From: Sneathiella sp.
GTDB lineage: Bacteria; Pseudomonadota; Alphaproteobacteria; Sneathiellales; Sneathiellaceae
Direction: 5' to 3'
NCBI GenBank assembly: GCA_021741195.1
Contig: JAIOYL010000002.1
Coordinates: 1 to 62,689 of the forward strand
DNA length: 62,689 nt
In this document: one piece after another, positions 1 to 8,978 of the stretch
Layout: every line of letters begins with the position of its first letter
Position numbering within the stretch: position 1 is the first letter of the stretch
Made by a program: the position numbers and the translations under genes
The notes under the pieces: model-generated
Told to the model about the DNA's origin: nothing
Databases searched by the model: none
What the model saw: only the letters and a program-made list of their open reading frames with translations

Positions 1-1442
1 AGCAACTGAATAAGCAGCAGAAGGAGATCGGCGTTTCCGCCGAGCAGTCCCGGGGCAAGCTGGCGGCGGCCATCGAAGAAGCGATACGCCACCATCAGGA
101 CTTCATGGCCACGGCCGAACGGGCGTCGTTGCAGGCCCGCCAATCGGGCGAGGCCGCACATTCGCAGACCGCAGAGCTTGCCAAGACGGCCGAACGGGCC
201 TCGGCGGAGCTCCGCGCAATGGGTGATCAGGCAACGGATCATATCGAGCAACTGAATATGGCGGCGTCAAAAGCTGAAAGCCAAGGCAGCCGTCTTGCCA
301 ATGTGACAAGATCATCCCTTGCCAATATTAATGAAGCGAGCGGTTCCGCCAAGGTGCATATGGAGGAATTGGCCGATATATCGGTGCGCGCCAAAGAGCA
401 TGCAGAAGCAATGGAGGAAATACTCCAGCATGAAACCATGGCGCTGGCGGAAATCGCCCAGCAGCTTACAGAGCAGGTTGAGAAGGTTGAGCAAACCCTA
501 TCAGAGCGGTCATCCCTGTTGGACCAGTCTGTTGAGCAGGCATCCGAAGCAAGCGAGCGGTTCCACCGGCGGACAGTCGAATTGGCGCGGGCCAGCGAAC
601 TGATGATCAAAGGCATCAAATATGCGGATCAGGCCCTTGAGAAGCACAAGCTTGGTATTGACGATACCCGAAGGCATATTCACGAAGATTTGCATCTGGT
701 GACGGAGAAAATTTCCGAGGCGAGCCGCCAAGTGAAAGATGCGGGTTCCGGCGCCGCCAAGCTCTTCTATGGCAGGGCGCAGGATCTGATCGAATTCACG
801 ACGAAGGCAAACGAGAGTGCGCGCGAACTGGGCGATCAGTTTGACAATCAACATAAAAAGCTGACGCTCTCGGTTCAGCAGGTTGAAAGCACCCTCAGTA
901 AATCCGCCAGTATTCTGAAGGAAGAAAGCGAATCATTCCGGGCGACCGCAGAGAAGGCGGCGGAAGATGCACTGATGTCCGGCATGAAGATCGAAAAACA
1001 GACAGAGAAGCTCAATGTAGCAGCGGAAAAGGCGAAAGAGCTGGCCGACAGAATAGCGGAAAACAAGAACAAGATAAAAAATGAACGGTTTATGAAATCG
1101 ACCGCCTTTATTATGGAAAACCTGAATTCCCTGACCATTGACCTTAGCCGTATTATGGACAGCAGCCTTTCGGAAGATCTCTGGCGCCGTTATCGCAAAG
1201 GGGAAAAGGGTATTTTTACACGCAAATTGCTTAAATCCCGAGATGCCGAAAAAATAAGGGCCAGGTACCGGGATAGCGGCGATTTCAGGCGGTTTGCCGA
1301 TCAGTATGTTTCGGAGTTCCGTGAAATCATGACAGAGGCCGGATCGGTTGAACATTCGGAACTACTTTCCGATGCGTTCATCACTGCGGATGTCGGGAAA
1401 GTCTACCTCCTGTTGCAGGAGGCTCTTGAAGGGCTTGAGTGA
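1..1442 (+). CDS. Large coiled-coil protein, C-terminal part (5' end outside window)
   Basis: The reading frame is open from the first complete codon (position 3), so this is the C-terminal 479 residues of a longer protein. Most of it is Ala/Glu/Gln/Lys/Ser-rich heptad-like sequence typical of a long coiled coil, similar in texture to apolipoprotein- or methyl-acceptor-like helices, with no catalytic motif. The last ~110 residues change character and look globular (around YRKGEKGIF, FRRFADQYV and ADVGKVYLLL). From memory this tail is shared by large coiled-coil proteins of Rhodospirillales; their function is unknown to me. An internal ATG at 105 is not needed as a start. The next gene begins 35 bp downstream on the same strand, so the two may be cotranscribed. 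Confidence 0.75.
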   Translation, partial: QLNKQQKEIGVSAEQSRGKLAAAIEEAIRHHQDFMATAERASLQARQSGEAAHSQTAELAKTAERASAELRAMGDQATDHIEQLNMAASKAESQGSRLANVTRSSLANINEASGSAKVHMEELADISVRAKEHAEAMEEILQHETMALAEIAQQLTEQVEKVEQTLSERSSLLDQSVEQASEASERFHRRTVELARASELMIKGIKYADQALEKHKLGIDDTRRHIHEDLHLVTEKISEASRQVKDAGSGAAKLFYGRAQDLIEFTTKANESARELGDQFDNQHKKLTLSVQQVESTLSKSASILKEESESFRATAEKAAEDALMSGMKIEKQTEKLNVAAEKAKELADRIAENKNKIKNERFMKSTAFIMENLNSLTIDLSRIMDSSLSEDLWRRYRKGEKGIFTRKLLKSRDAEKIRARYRDSGDFRRFADQYVSEFREIMTEAGSVEHSELLSDAFITADVGKVYLLLQEALEGLE

Positions 1443-1477
1443 GGCTCGCAATCTTGGGAGATAGATAGGAGTTGCCC

Positions 1478-1846
1478 ATGAGTGAGGTTTCGAAAAGCGT
1501 TGAAGTGACCGCCCAGCAAAAAGGCGCCGTCAAGATGGCGCAGATCATTTATTTTATATATCTGGCGGGACTTATTTTTCCAATCGCGCATCTGGCCGGC
1601 GTCGTGATGGCCTATATCAACCGGGGTGACGGGGCGCCTTGGTTGGAGACCCATTTTCGCTACCAGATCCGGAGCTTCTGGATGTTTTTCCTGTATTGTT
1701 TTGTAGGATCGCTTCTGGTCACCATAGGCATCGGCTTCCTGATCATATTGGCAGCCTATGCCTGGTTTATCGTCCGGTGCGCGAAAGGGTTAAAGTTCCT
1801 CTCCCGAGAAGAGGCGCTCCCCGATCCGGCAACATGGCTTTGGTAA
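1478..1846 (+). CDS. Small integral membrane protein, DUF4870/Tic20-like
   Basis: This 122-residue protein has three likely membrane helices (about residues 23-45, 65-85 and 85-100) and the 'F.YQ' segment (THFRYQIRSFW) between the first two helices that is characteristic of DUF4870-type small membrane proteins. Its role is unknown; the family is often considered a transmembrane scaffold or stress-related protein, which cannot be judged from sequence. The ATG at 1478 is preferred because TAGGAG lies 6-7 nt upstream; an upstream in-frame TTG at 1472 overlaps that site. It follows the coiled-coil gene by 35 bp. Confidence 0.75.
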   Translation: MSEVSKSVEVTAQQKGAVKMAQIIYFIYLAGLIFPIAHLAGVVMAYINRGDGAPWLETHFRYQIRSFWMFFLYCFVGSLLVTIGIGFLIILAAYAWFIVRCAKGLKFLSREEALPDPATWLW

Positions 1847-1877
1847 ATAAAAAAGTATGGATTAGGCCAAGGGGCCT

Positions 1878-2099
1878 TTAGACTTCCAGTCGGGCAATGA
1901 CCTGATCTTCGGCGACGGCGTCACCTTCACCAACCAGAATTTCCTTGAGCGTCCCATCCTCGGGCGCGCCGACGGGAATTTCCATTTTCATGCTTTCGAG
2001 GATAATAACCGGATCGTCCTCTTCAAGCGCCTCGCCTATTTCGGCTTCGACTTTCCAGACTTTCCCCGCAACTTCCGCAATCACATCTACTAGTGCCAT
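1878..2099 (-). CDS. Biotinyl/lipoyl carrier domain protein (BCCP-like)
   Basis: This is a 73-residue stand-alone biotinyl domain. The biotinylation motif ESMKMEIP is intact, with the lysine between two methionines, and the surrounding beta-hammerhead pattern (GKVWKVE, GDAVAEDQVIARLEV) is complete. Such stand-alone domains serve as carboxyl carriers for acyl-CoA carboxylases or oxaloacetate-type decarboxylases; the partner carboxylase is not in this window, so the substrate is unknown. The ATG has AGAGGAAAAG just upstream. It lies downstream of typA on the same strand but beyond a hairpin likely to terminate typA. Confidence 0.85.
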   Translation of the reverse strand: MALVDVIAEVAGKVWKVEAEIGEALEEDDPVIILESMKMEIPVGAPEDGTLKEILVGEGDAVAEDQVIARLEV

Positions 2100-2163
2100 C
2101 TTTTCCTCTTTTGGTTTTTGTTGTTCTTAAGGTCTGGATACATGTTTTCACAAGACGCAAGCG

Positions 2164-2192
2164 GGCGCCACCGTTATTTTATCGGTGGCGCC
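2164..2192. terminator. Hairpin terminator downstream of typA
   Basis: GGCGCCACCG (2164-2173) and CGGTGGCGCC (2183-2192) form a perfect 10-bp stem around a 9-nt AT-rich loop, 24 nt past the typA stop. The downstream tract on the minus strand is only weakly U-rich. Confidence 0.6.
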
Positions 2193-2215
2193 GTTAGTTG
2201 TGTGATAAGAGCTCG

Positions 2216-4036
2216 CTAAGAGGCGATCTTCGTCCGTGAGGCCTTCTTGCGTTCATGCGGATCGAGATGGCGCTTGCGCAGGCGGATAAAGTTCGGGGTG
2301 ACTTCGACAAGTTCATCGTCATCAATATAGGCAATGGCCTGCTCAAGGCTCAATTTGCGCGGTGTCGTCAGGCGAACAGCCTCATCCGTTCCGGAAGCGC
2401 GGATATTGGTGAGCTGCTTGGCTTTCAGCGCATTGACTTCAAGATCATTGGGTCGGTTATGCTCACCCACGATCATGCCTTCGTAGACGTCTACGCCACT
2501 GCCAATAAAGAAAAAGCCGCGGGCTTCCAGGTTCCAGATGGCGAAGGCCACGGATTTGCCAGTTGCATTCGCAATGAGAACGCCATTGCGCCGGCCGGGA
2601 ATATCTCCTTTATGAGGCACATAGGAATGGAACAGGCGGTTCATGATGCCGGTACCACGCGTATCGGTCAGGAATTCGCCGTGATAGCCAATCAGGCCGC
2701 GGGTCGGGCAAAGGAAGGTGATCCTTGTCTTGCCACCGCCAGACGGGCGCATATCGGTCATCGAGCCTTTGCGGAGCGCGACTTTTTCAACCACAACTCC
2801 GGCAAATTCGTCATCGACATCAACATATACTTCTTCCAGCGGTTCCAGAACCTCGCCGTTTTCGCCTTCGCGGAACAGCACTCTCGGACGGCTGATGGAA
2901 AGCTCAAAGCCCTCTCGGCGCATGGTTTCAATCAGGACGCCGAGCTGTAATTCGCCGCGGCCCGAGACGATATAGGCGTCGGCATCTTCGCTGTCTTTCA
3001 CACGAATGGAGACGTTGCCCTCCACTTCCTTCATAAGGCGAGCGCGGATAACGCGGCTCTGCACTTTGTCACCATCGCGTCCTGCAAGCGGCGATGAATT
3101 TATGGCAAAGGTCATCGAGATCGTTGGGGGATCGATTGGCTGCGCGTCGAGGGGTTCGGTTTCCTCCGGCGTTCCAAGGGTATCCGCAACCGTGGTCTTG
3201 AACAGGCCGGCGACTGAGACGATATCGCCTGCGCGAGCTTCTGCAATTGTTTCGCGCTCAAGGCCACGGAACGCCATGATCTTGGTGGCGCGCGCATCCT
3301 CGATCTTGCCGCCCTTGCGGCTCAGTCCCTTGATCGGGTCATTGGTTTTCAGCACGCCACTCTCGACCCGGCCCGTGAGCAGGCGGCCTAAATAGGGATT
3401 GCTTTCGATGGTGGTGACAAGCATCCGGAACGGTGCGTCCTCGTCCACATCCGGGGCAGATACATGCTTGACGATCAGATCGAACAGCGGATGCAGATTT
3501 TCCTTTGGCTCCGACAGGTCCGTTACGGCCCAACCCTGTTTCGCGGAAGCATAGAGAACGGGAAAGTCCAGCTGTTCTTCATTCGCGTCCAAAGCGACCA
3601 GCAAATCAAAACATTCGTTCAGAACTTCGTTGGGACGAGCGTCCGGACGATCGGCCTTGTTGATTACTATAATCGGCTTCAGACCAAGGCTAAGAGCTTT
3701 CTGCGTCACGAATTTGGTTTGTGGCATCGGGCCTTCTGCCGCATCGACCAGAACGACAACGCCATCGACCATACTCAGGATACGTTCGACCTCACCGCCG
3801 AAATCGGCATGGCCGGGCGTATCGACGATGTTCATGCGGTAGCCATCCCATTCGACTGACGTGCATTTGGCAAGGATCGTGATCCCGCGTTCGCGCTCTA
3901 GGTCGTTGCTGTCCATGGCCCGGTCGGCCACTTTCTGGTTGTCCCGGAACGTGCCGCTCTGCTTGAGCAGGCCATCCACAAGGGTTGTCTTCCCATGATC
4001 AACATGGGCGATAATAGCGACGTTCCGAATTTCCAT
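2216..4036 (-). CDS. typA: Ribosome-associated translational GTPase TypA/BipA
   Basis: This 606-residue protein is full length for TypA/BipA. The G domain begins at the N-terminus with the P-loop HVDHGKTTLVD, followed by the switch II DTPGHADF and the NKAD guanine-specificity motif; EF-G-like domains III and V and the TypA-specific C-terminal domain follow. TypA binds the 70S ribosome and helps ribosome assembly and stress or cold adaptation. A longer frame extends to 4129, but family members start at MEIRNVAIIAH, so the ATG at 4034-4036 is chosen. It is divergent from the M20 hydrolase gene across about 250 bp in which I see no gene. Confidence 0.97.
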   Translation of the reverse strand: MEIRNVAIIAHVDHGKTTLVDGLLKQSGTFRDNQKVADRAMDSNDLERERGITILAKCTSVEWDGYRMNIVDTPGHADFGGEVERILSMVDGVVVLVDAAEGPMPQTKFVTQKALSLGLKPIIVINKADRPDARPNEVLNECFDLLVALDANEEQLDFPVLYASAKQGWAVTDLSEPKENLHPLFDLIVKHVSAPDVDEDAPFRMLVTTIESNPYLGRLLTGRVESGVLKTNDPIKGLSRKGGKIEDARATKIMAFRGLERETIAEARAGDIVSVAGLFKTTVADTLGTPEETEPLDAQPIDPPTISMTFAINSSPLAGRDGDKVQSRVIRARLMKEVEGNVSIRVKDSEDADAYIVSGRGELQLGVLIETMRREGFELSISRPRVLFREGENGEVLEPLEEVYVDVDDEFAGVVVEKVALRKGSMTDMRPSGGGKTRITFLCPTRGLIGYHGEFLTDTRGTGIMNRLFHSYVPHKGDIPGRRNGVLIANATGKSVAFAIWNLEARGFFFIGSGVDVYEGMIVGEHNRPNDLEVNALKAKQLTNIRASGTDEAVRLTTPRKLSLEQAIAYIDDDELVEVTPNFIRLRKRHLDPHERKKASRTKIAS

Positions 4037-4290
4037 GATTTCTACTTTGTTCTCTATAAAAAGCGGGCGCATTATAGCTTTGATCCTGCAATTAGCAAGA
4101 AATCCTTTCGCACTCGCACACAAGTCCATCTCATATAGTTTAGAAAAGAGAAATTAAAAGATCGTTGTGACAGATTGACGGCAGGAACGGGCTATTTAGT
4201 TGGACGCGATGGTTAGGCGGATATTGCCATTCCCGGCAAAGGATGGCACGATGCGTCGCTCGTTCGTTTAAAAACAATAAGGGAGCTGGT

Positions 4291-5463
4291 ATGCCTGTCT
4301 ATAACCGGATTGCCGAAATTCATGAAGATATGCAGGTCTGGCGGCGTGATATTCACCAGCATCCCGAACTTTGTTTTGAAGAGCAGCGCACGGCTGAAAT
4401 CGTGGCTGAGAAACTACGCTCTTGGGGCATCGAGGTTCATGAGGGGATTGGCGTGACAGGCGTCGTCGGGGTTCTGAAAGGCCAGGGAAAGAGTACCAAA
4501 ACAATCGGTATTCGGGCGGATATGGATGCGTTGCCGATGCAGGAATTGAATGATTTTGATCATAAATCGGTGATCGACGGAAAGATGCATGCCTGCGGCC
4601 ATGATGGCCACACGGCGATCCTGCTTGGCGCGGCAAAATATCTCTCGGAGACCCGGAATTTTGATGGAACCGTGCATTTTATCTTCCAGCCGGCTGAAGA
4701 AGGCGGCGGTGGTGGGGATGTCATGGTCAAGGATGGCCTGTTTAAGAGATTTCCCTGTGACGGTGTTTACGGTCTGCATAACCAGCCCAGCATGCCGCGC
4801 GGCAGCTTCAATGTCCGTACCGGGCCGATCATGGCGTCGGCGGATACAGCCACAATGATAATCCATGGCAAGGGTGGCCATGCAGCCTATCCGCATTTGA
4901 CCATTGATCCTGTCGCTGTCGGTGTGCAGCTTTATTCAGCCCTGCAGACCATTGTTGCCCGTAATGTCGGGCCGGTGGATAACGCCGTCGTGAGTGTCAC
5001 AATGTTTGAAGCCGGAACAGGCAGTAATATTATCCCGCATGAAGCCAAACTTACGGCGTCCATTCGCGCGATGACGGCGCAGGTTCGGGACCTGATTGAG
5101 GGTCGAATAAAAGAAATCTGCGCCGGTGTTGCAGCAACCCACGGCGTCAAGATCAATGACGATTACCAGCGCGGGTATCCCAGCACGGTCAATCACGAAA
5201 AGGAAACCTACATTGCCGCCAAGGCGGCAGCAGAGGTCGTCGGCGCCGACAATGTGAATATGGAAACGCCGATCCGGATGGGCAGCGAGGATTTTTCCTT
5301 CATGCTGGAAGCCTGCCCCGGTTGTTACTTCTTTCTTGGAACCAATGATGAGACGCATTGTCATTCCGTCCATCATCCCGAGTATGATTTCAACGATGAC
5401 GTCCTATCCATTGGGGCGAGCCTCTGGGCGAAACTCGTTGAACAGCAGATGCCGCGTAAATAG
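4291..5463 (+). CDS. M20 family amidohydrolase (hippurate hydrolase-like)
   Basis: This is a 390-residue M20D metallopeptidase-fold amidohydrolase. The metal- and catalysis-associated motifs are present: ADMDALPMQE, the HACGHDGHTA metal segment, the PAEEGGGG glutamate pair, a central dimerisation-domain histidine (KGGHAAYPH), and the terminal GSEDFSFML and SVHHPEYDF segments. These enzymes remove N-acyl groups from amino acids (hippurate, N-acetyl-diaminopimelate, indole-acetyl amino acids). The ATG at 4291 is preceded by GGGAG. The dgcA-dgcN pair downstream produces N-acetylated glutamate, so this enzyme could in principle deacetylate that product, but there is no direct evidence. Confidence 0.88.
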   Translation: MPVYNRIAEIHEDMQVWRRDIHQHPELCFEEQRTAEIVAEKLRSWGIEVHEGIGVTGVVGVLKGQGKSTKTIGIRADMDALPMQELNDFDHKSVIDGKMHACGHDGHTAILLGAAKYLSETRNFDGTVHFIFQPAEEGGGGGDVMVKDGLFKRFPCDGVYGLHNQPSMPRGSFNVRTGPIMASADTATMIIHGKGGHAAYPHLTIDPVAVGVQLYSALQTIVARNVGPVDNAVVSVTMFEAGTGSNIIPHEAKLTASIRAMTAQVRDLIEGRIKEICAGVAATHGVKINDDYQRGYPSTVNHEKETYIAAKAAAEVVGADNVNMETPIRMGSEDFSFMLEACPGCYFFLGTNDETHCHSVHHPEYDFNDDVLSIGASLWAKLVEQQMPRK

Positions 5464-5501
5464 CGGCGTCCCTTCAGATAAATTTAAAAAAGGAAAAACG
5501 A

Positions 5502-6293
5502 ATGTCTGATGATCTTCTTGAAACCGTCGAAAGCGGCATTGCCACTCTCACCATGAACCGGCCGGAAGCGCGCAACGCCCTCACGCGCGCCATGATGGCA
5601 GGTCTTTCCGAATCTTTGACCCGCTTCGCCAGTGATCGCTCTATTCGGGCCGTTGTCTTGACGGGCGCTGGAGACGCCTTTTGTTCCGGTGGCGATGTCA
5701 AAGGTTTTGCTGCCAATGTCGGCGCCGAAGTCAATCTTGATGAGAAGATCCAGGATCTGCGGGTCCGCATGGAGGTCAGCAGACTGCTGCATGAAATGCC
5801 GAAACCGACTCTCGCCGTCATTCCAGGACCGGCGGCCGGCGCCGGACTTTCGATGGCGCTTGCATGCGATATGCGTATTGCTGCTGACACCGCGAAAATT
5901 ACGACAGCTTTTTCAAAAGTCGGGCTTTCCGGTGATTTTGGCGGCACCTACTTCCTGACGAAACTGGTTGGCGCCGCAAAAGCACGCGAACTTTATTTCA
6001 CAGCGGATGTCGTGCTTGGCAAGCAAGCTGAGGCGCTCGGAATAGTGAATAAATCCGTTCCTGCAGATGAACTCCCCGCCGCCGCCGCCGCTATGGCTAA
6101 GAAACTGGCCAGTCTGCCTACGGTCGCCATCGGTTATATGAAGAAAAATCTTAATACGGCATTGGAAGGCACCTTGAGTGACGTCCTTGACTGGGAAGCA
6201 AACCAGATGATCCGCTCGTTTGAGACTGAAGACCACAAGGGCGCGGCGCAGGCATTTGTTGAGAAGCGGGCACCGGTTTTTAACGGGCGGTAA
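5502..6293 (+). CDS. Enoyl-CoA hydratase/isomerase family protein
   Basis: This is a crotonase-fold protein of 263 residues. The oxyanion-hole segments are visible: SGGDVKGFAA early in the fold and GPAAGAGLSMALACD in the middle. The pair of glutamates used by classical enoyl-CoA hydratases is not clearly present, so it may be an isomerase or another crotonase-family enzyme. It starts 38 bp after the amidohydrolase with an AGGA site and is probably cotranscribed with it. It converges with dgcA 4 bp downstream. Confidence 0.88.
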   Translation: MSDDLLETVESGIATLTMNRPEARNALTRAMMAGLSESLTRFASDRSIRAVVLTGAGDAFCSGGDVKGFAANVGAEVNLDEKIQDLRVRMEVSRLLHEMPKPTLAVIPGPAAGAGLSMALACDMRIAADTAKITTAFSKVGLSGDFGGTYFLTKLVGAAKARELYFTADVVLGKQAEALGIVNKSVPADELPAAAAAMAKKLASLPTVAIGYMKKNLNTALEGTLSDVLDWEANQMIRSFETEDHKGAAQAFVEKRAPVFNGR

Positions 6294-6297
6294 CGGG

Positions 6298-7284
6298 CTA
6301 ACCCCAAAGCAGTCTGGATGGCGGATGCATGACGCTGCCATCGAAACGGATACCGTTTTCGCGGTCCTTTTCGAGAAGCAGCGGGCCATCCAGGTCAATG
6401 AAGCGGGCGAAACGTCCTAAAATCATTGCCGGCGCCATGGCGAGGCTTGTCCCGAGCATGCAACCGACCATGATGCCCATCCCGAATTCCCGTGCGGCCT
6501 CGGCCAGCAGCAGCGCCTCGGTCAGGCCGCCGGTTTTGTCGAGCTTGATATTGATATAATCATAGAGCTCGGCAACATCATCAAGGGTTGCGGTGTCATG
6601 GGCGCTTTCGTCCGCACAGATTGGCACCGGGCGTTCTATGTCGCGAAGAACCGTATCTTCTCCGGCGGGCAGCGGCTGCTCGATCAGTTCGACGCCAAGG
6701 TCCGCCATTCTCGGGCAATAGTCGCGCATCATATCGGGTGTCCAGGCTTCGTTTGCATCTACAATCAGCCTCGATCGCGGGGCGGCGTTTCTCACGGCCA
6801 TAACCCGCTCCACGTCCTGCTCGCCGCCCAGCTTCAACTTGATCAAAGGCCGGTGTGCCTGTGCGCTAGCCGCTGCACCCATATTTTCAGGTGTATCCAG
6901 CGACAGGGTATAGGCGGTGATCAGCGGGCCGGGTGCGGCGATGCCGGCGATTTCGGCAACGGACTTGCCGGTCAGCTTTGCCTCCAGATCCCAAAGTGCG
7001 CAATCGACGGCATTGCGGGCGGCGCCTGATGGCATGATTGTCAGGAGACCATCCCGGGTAAGACCATCGCGGACATATTCCCGAACGGCGGAAATCTGGC
7101 CGAGGACAGACCGGGTAGTCTCGCCATATCTCGGATAGGGAACGCATTCACCGCGCCCCGTCATACCATTTTTGGAAATGGACACAACAACTACATCTGC
7201 TGAGGTTTTTGCGCCCCGGCTGATCCGAAAACTGCCCTTTATCGGCCAGCTTTCGGCAACAGCTTCCAGTTTTCGTGCGCTCAT
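6298..7284 (-). CDS. dgcA: Enolase-superfamily N-acetyl-D-glutamate racemase DgcA (dipeptide epimerase-like)
   Basis: This 328-residue protein belongs to the muconate-lactonizing subgroup of the enolase superfamily. The acid/base KxK motif (IKLKLGG), the metal ligands in VDANEAW, ELIEQPLP and CADES, and the second catalytic lysine region (NIKLDKTGG) are all visible. Its sequence alone would fit an L-Ala-D/L-Glu epimerase, but the ATGA overlap with the DgcN-type gene upstream points to the DgcN-DgcA D-glutamate pathway known from marine proteobacteria, in which DgcA racemises N-acetyl-D-glutamate to the L form. Confidence in the superfamily is high; the specific role rests on context. Confidence 0.85.
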   Translation of the reverse strand: MSARKLEAVAESWPIKGSFRISRGAKTSADVVVVSISKNGMTGRGECVPYPRYGETTRSVLGQISAVREYVRDGLTRDGLLTIMPSGAARNAVDCALWDLEAKLTGKSVAEIAGIAAPGPLITAYTLSLDTPENMGAAASAQAHRPLIKLKLGGEQDVERVMAVRNAAPRSRLIVDANEAWTPDMMRDYCPRMADLGVELIEQPLPAGEDTVLRDIERPVPICADESAHDTATLDDVAELYDYINIKLDKTGGLTEALLLAEAAREFGMGIMVGCMLGTSLAMAPAMILGRFARFIDLDGPLLLEKDRENGIRFDGSVMHPPSRLLWG

Positions 7285-8282
7285 GGCAGATTGTCGACGA
7301 TGGCGGCAGTTCCGTCCTTGAACGGATCAATGGTAGGCAGACCCAGTTCCTTCTCCACCTTGGCAAGGTATTCCTGCCTTTTGGCTTCATCGAGATCGGA
7401 CGTATTAATGGCAACCCCGACAAAATGGGCATTCTTATTGGTCAGTCTGGCTGTCGTCAGATTAAGCTCCATGCAGGTACGTAAATCCGGGAGCGGCTGA
7501 TGCGGGAGCCCGCGCATATGGGTGCGGGTCGGTTCATGACACAGCACGAGTGCGTCGGCTTGCGCCCCGTGAAGAAGACCCAGGCTTACACCGGCAAACG
7601 AGGGATGAAATAGGGAGCCCTGACCCTCAATGATGTCCCAGTGATCCGCGTCATTTGCCGGGGAGAGTTCCTCAACAGCGCCGGAAATGAAATCGGCGAC
7701 TACCGCATCGATGGAAATGCCGGATCCGGCGATAAAAATTCCGGTCTGGCCGGTCGCCCGGAAATCGGCCTTCAAGCCGCGCTTGTGCATTTCCTTTTCA
7801 ATGGCGAGCGCCGTATACATCTTGCCGACCGAGCAGTCAGTTCCCACAGCGAGCAGGCGCTTGCCGGTTCGCGGCGTACCCTTCCCCGTCGGTATGCTAT
7901 TGGTGGGATGACGGACGTCGAAAAGCGCCGCGCCGTTCTTCTCTGCCGCCGCTTTAATTTCCGCTATGTCGCTAAGGCGGATATGCAGGCCGCTCGCAAC
8001 ATCCATACCCGCTTCAATCGCCTCGACGATGACGGAAATCCAGTGGTCAGGGAGAAATCCGCCGGAATTCACAATCCCGACAATCATGGTTTTCGCCCCG
8101 CTTGCGACCGCCTCTTCTATGGTGATATCGCGAATCCTGAGATCAGCTTTACAATTGGGTAGCCGAAGCTGGCCTATGCACCATTCCGGACGCCAGTCGA
8201 CAATGCCTTGCGCCGTTTTTGCACCCAACTGGTCTCCCACGTCACCAAGGAACATGAGGTAGGGGTTTTGCATTTCACTCAA
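7281..8282 (-). CDS. dgcN: D-glutamate N-acetyltransferase DgcN (DUF1611 family)
   Basis: This 333-residue protein has the DUF1611 architecture: a Rossmann-like N-terminal domain and a P-loop-like C-terminal domain with VGTDCSVGKMYTAL and the conserved EGQGSLFHPSFAG segment. Members named DgcN acetylate D-glutamate using acetyl-CoA. The start is a TTG at 8282 with GGGAGG 5 nt upstream; an in-frame ATG at 8273 is too far from that site. Its stop overlaps the dgcA start by 4 nt, which implies translational coupling. The carbonic-anhydrase-like gene 37 bp upstream may belong to the same operon. Confidence 0.85.
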   Translation of the reverse strand: MSEMQNPYLMFLGDVGDQLGAKTAQGIVDWRPEWCIGQLRLPNCKADLRIRDITIEEAVASGAKTMIVGIVNSGGFLPDHWISVIVEAIEAGMDVASGLHIRLSDIAEIKAAAEKNGAALFDVRHPTNSIPTGKGTPRTGKRLLAVGTDCSVGKMYTALAIEKEMHKRGLKADFRATGQTGIFIAGSGISIDAVVADFISGAVEELSPANDADHWDIIEGQGSLFHPSFAGVSLGLLHGAQADALVLCHEPTRTHMRGLPHQPLPDLRTCMELNLTTARLTNKNAHFVGVAINTSDLDEAKRQEYLAKVEKELGLPTIDPFKDGTAAIVDNLP

Positions 8283-8319
8283 TTAAGCCTCCCGGTTCAG
8301 AAACCAGTTATTTTATCGT

Positions 8320-8910
8320 TCAGGTCGCGTTTTCAAGAGCTGTCTGTTCGGCCGTGAGCTTCTCGATCTCGAGGCGAACTGCCTCCATACATTCTTCCGT
8401 CGCCCATTCGCGATGCTCGCCCCTGGCATAGGCCAGCGCGTTTCGATAATACAAAAAGGCGTTCAGGCGGCAACGGACATAATTATTTTGCGTTCGCACC
8501 ACCTTTCCCGGTGTTCCCATAACGATCGAGTTATCCGGGATAATGGTCCCTTCTTTCAGAAAGCTATGGCCGGCGACGATACAATTACTGCCAATAACGC
8601 AGCCGTCCATAATCGTCGTATTGATGCCGATCAGGCAATTGTCCCCGATGGTACAGCCATGGATGATGCAATGATGGGTGATAGAGCAATGTGATCCGAT
8701 AATGGTTCCCGTCGAAGACCCTTCATGCAGCATGCAAAAGTCCTGGATATTCGTATATTCGCCGACAACGACTTCCTGGCCTTCCGACCGGATAACCGTA
8801 TAAGGCCAGAGGGAGGCCCCCTTTTCGATGCGGGCTTTTCCATAAACCAGCGCGGTTGGATGAAGGTAGGCGGCGGAGTTAATTTCTACATCCGAACCAA
8901 AATTTGACAT
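8320..8910 (-). CDS. Gamma carbonic anhydrase-like hexapeptide-repeat protein
   Basis: This is a 196-residue left-handed beta-helix protein with hexapeptide repeats across about residues 15-135. Histidines in the ITHHCIIHG stretch sit where gamma-class carbonic anhydrases bind metal, and GTPGKVVR marks the end of the helix before a C-terminal alpha-helical tail. Related proteins are annotated as gamma carbonic anhydrases or acyl/acetyltransferases (PaaY, CaiE type); sequence alone does not decide activity. The ATG has GGGAG upstream. It lies immediately upstream of dgcN on the same strand, and a metabolic link to that pathway is possible but unproven. Confidence 0.82.
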   Translation of the reverse strand: MSNFGSDVEINSAAYLHPTALVYGKARIEKGASLWPYTVIRSEGQEVVVGEYTNIQDFCMLHEGSSTGTIIGSHCSITHHCIIHGCTIGDNCLIGINTTIMDGCVIGSNCIVAGHSFLKEGTIIPDNSIVMGTPGKVVRTQNNYVRCRLNAFLYYRNALAYARGEHREWATEECMEAVRLEIEKLTAEQTALENAT

Positions 8911-8978
8911 TCGATACTCCCTTTTCGTTCATTTTCAGGGATATCTGCCGTTACGTCAAACAGATGTTTGGGGAAAGT

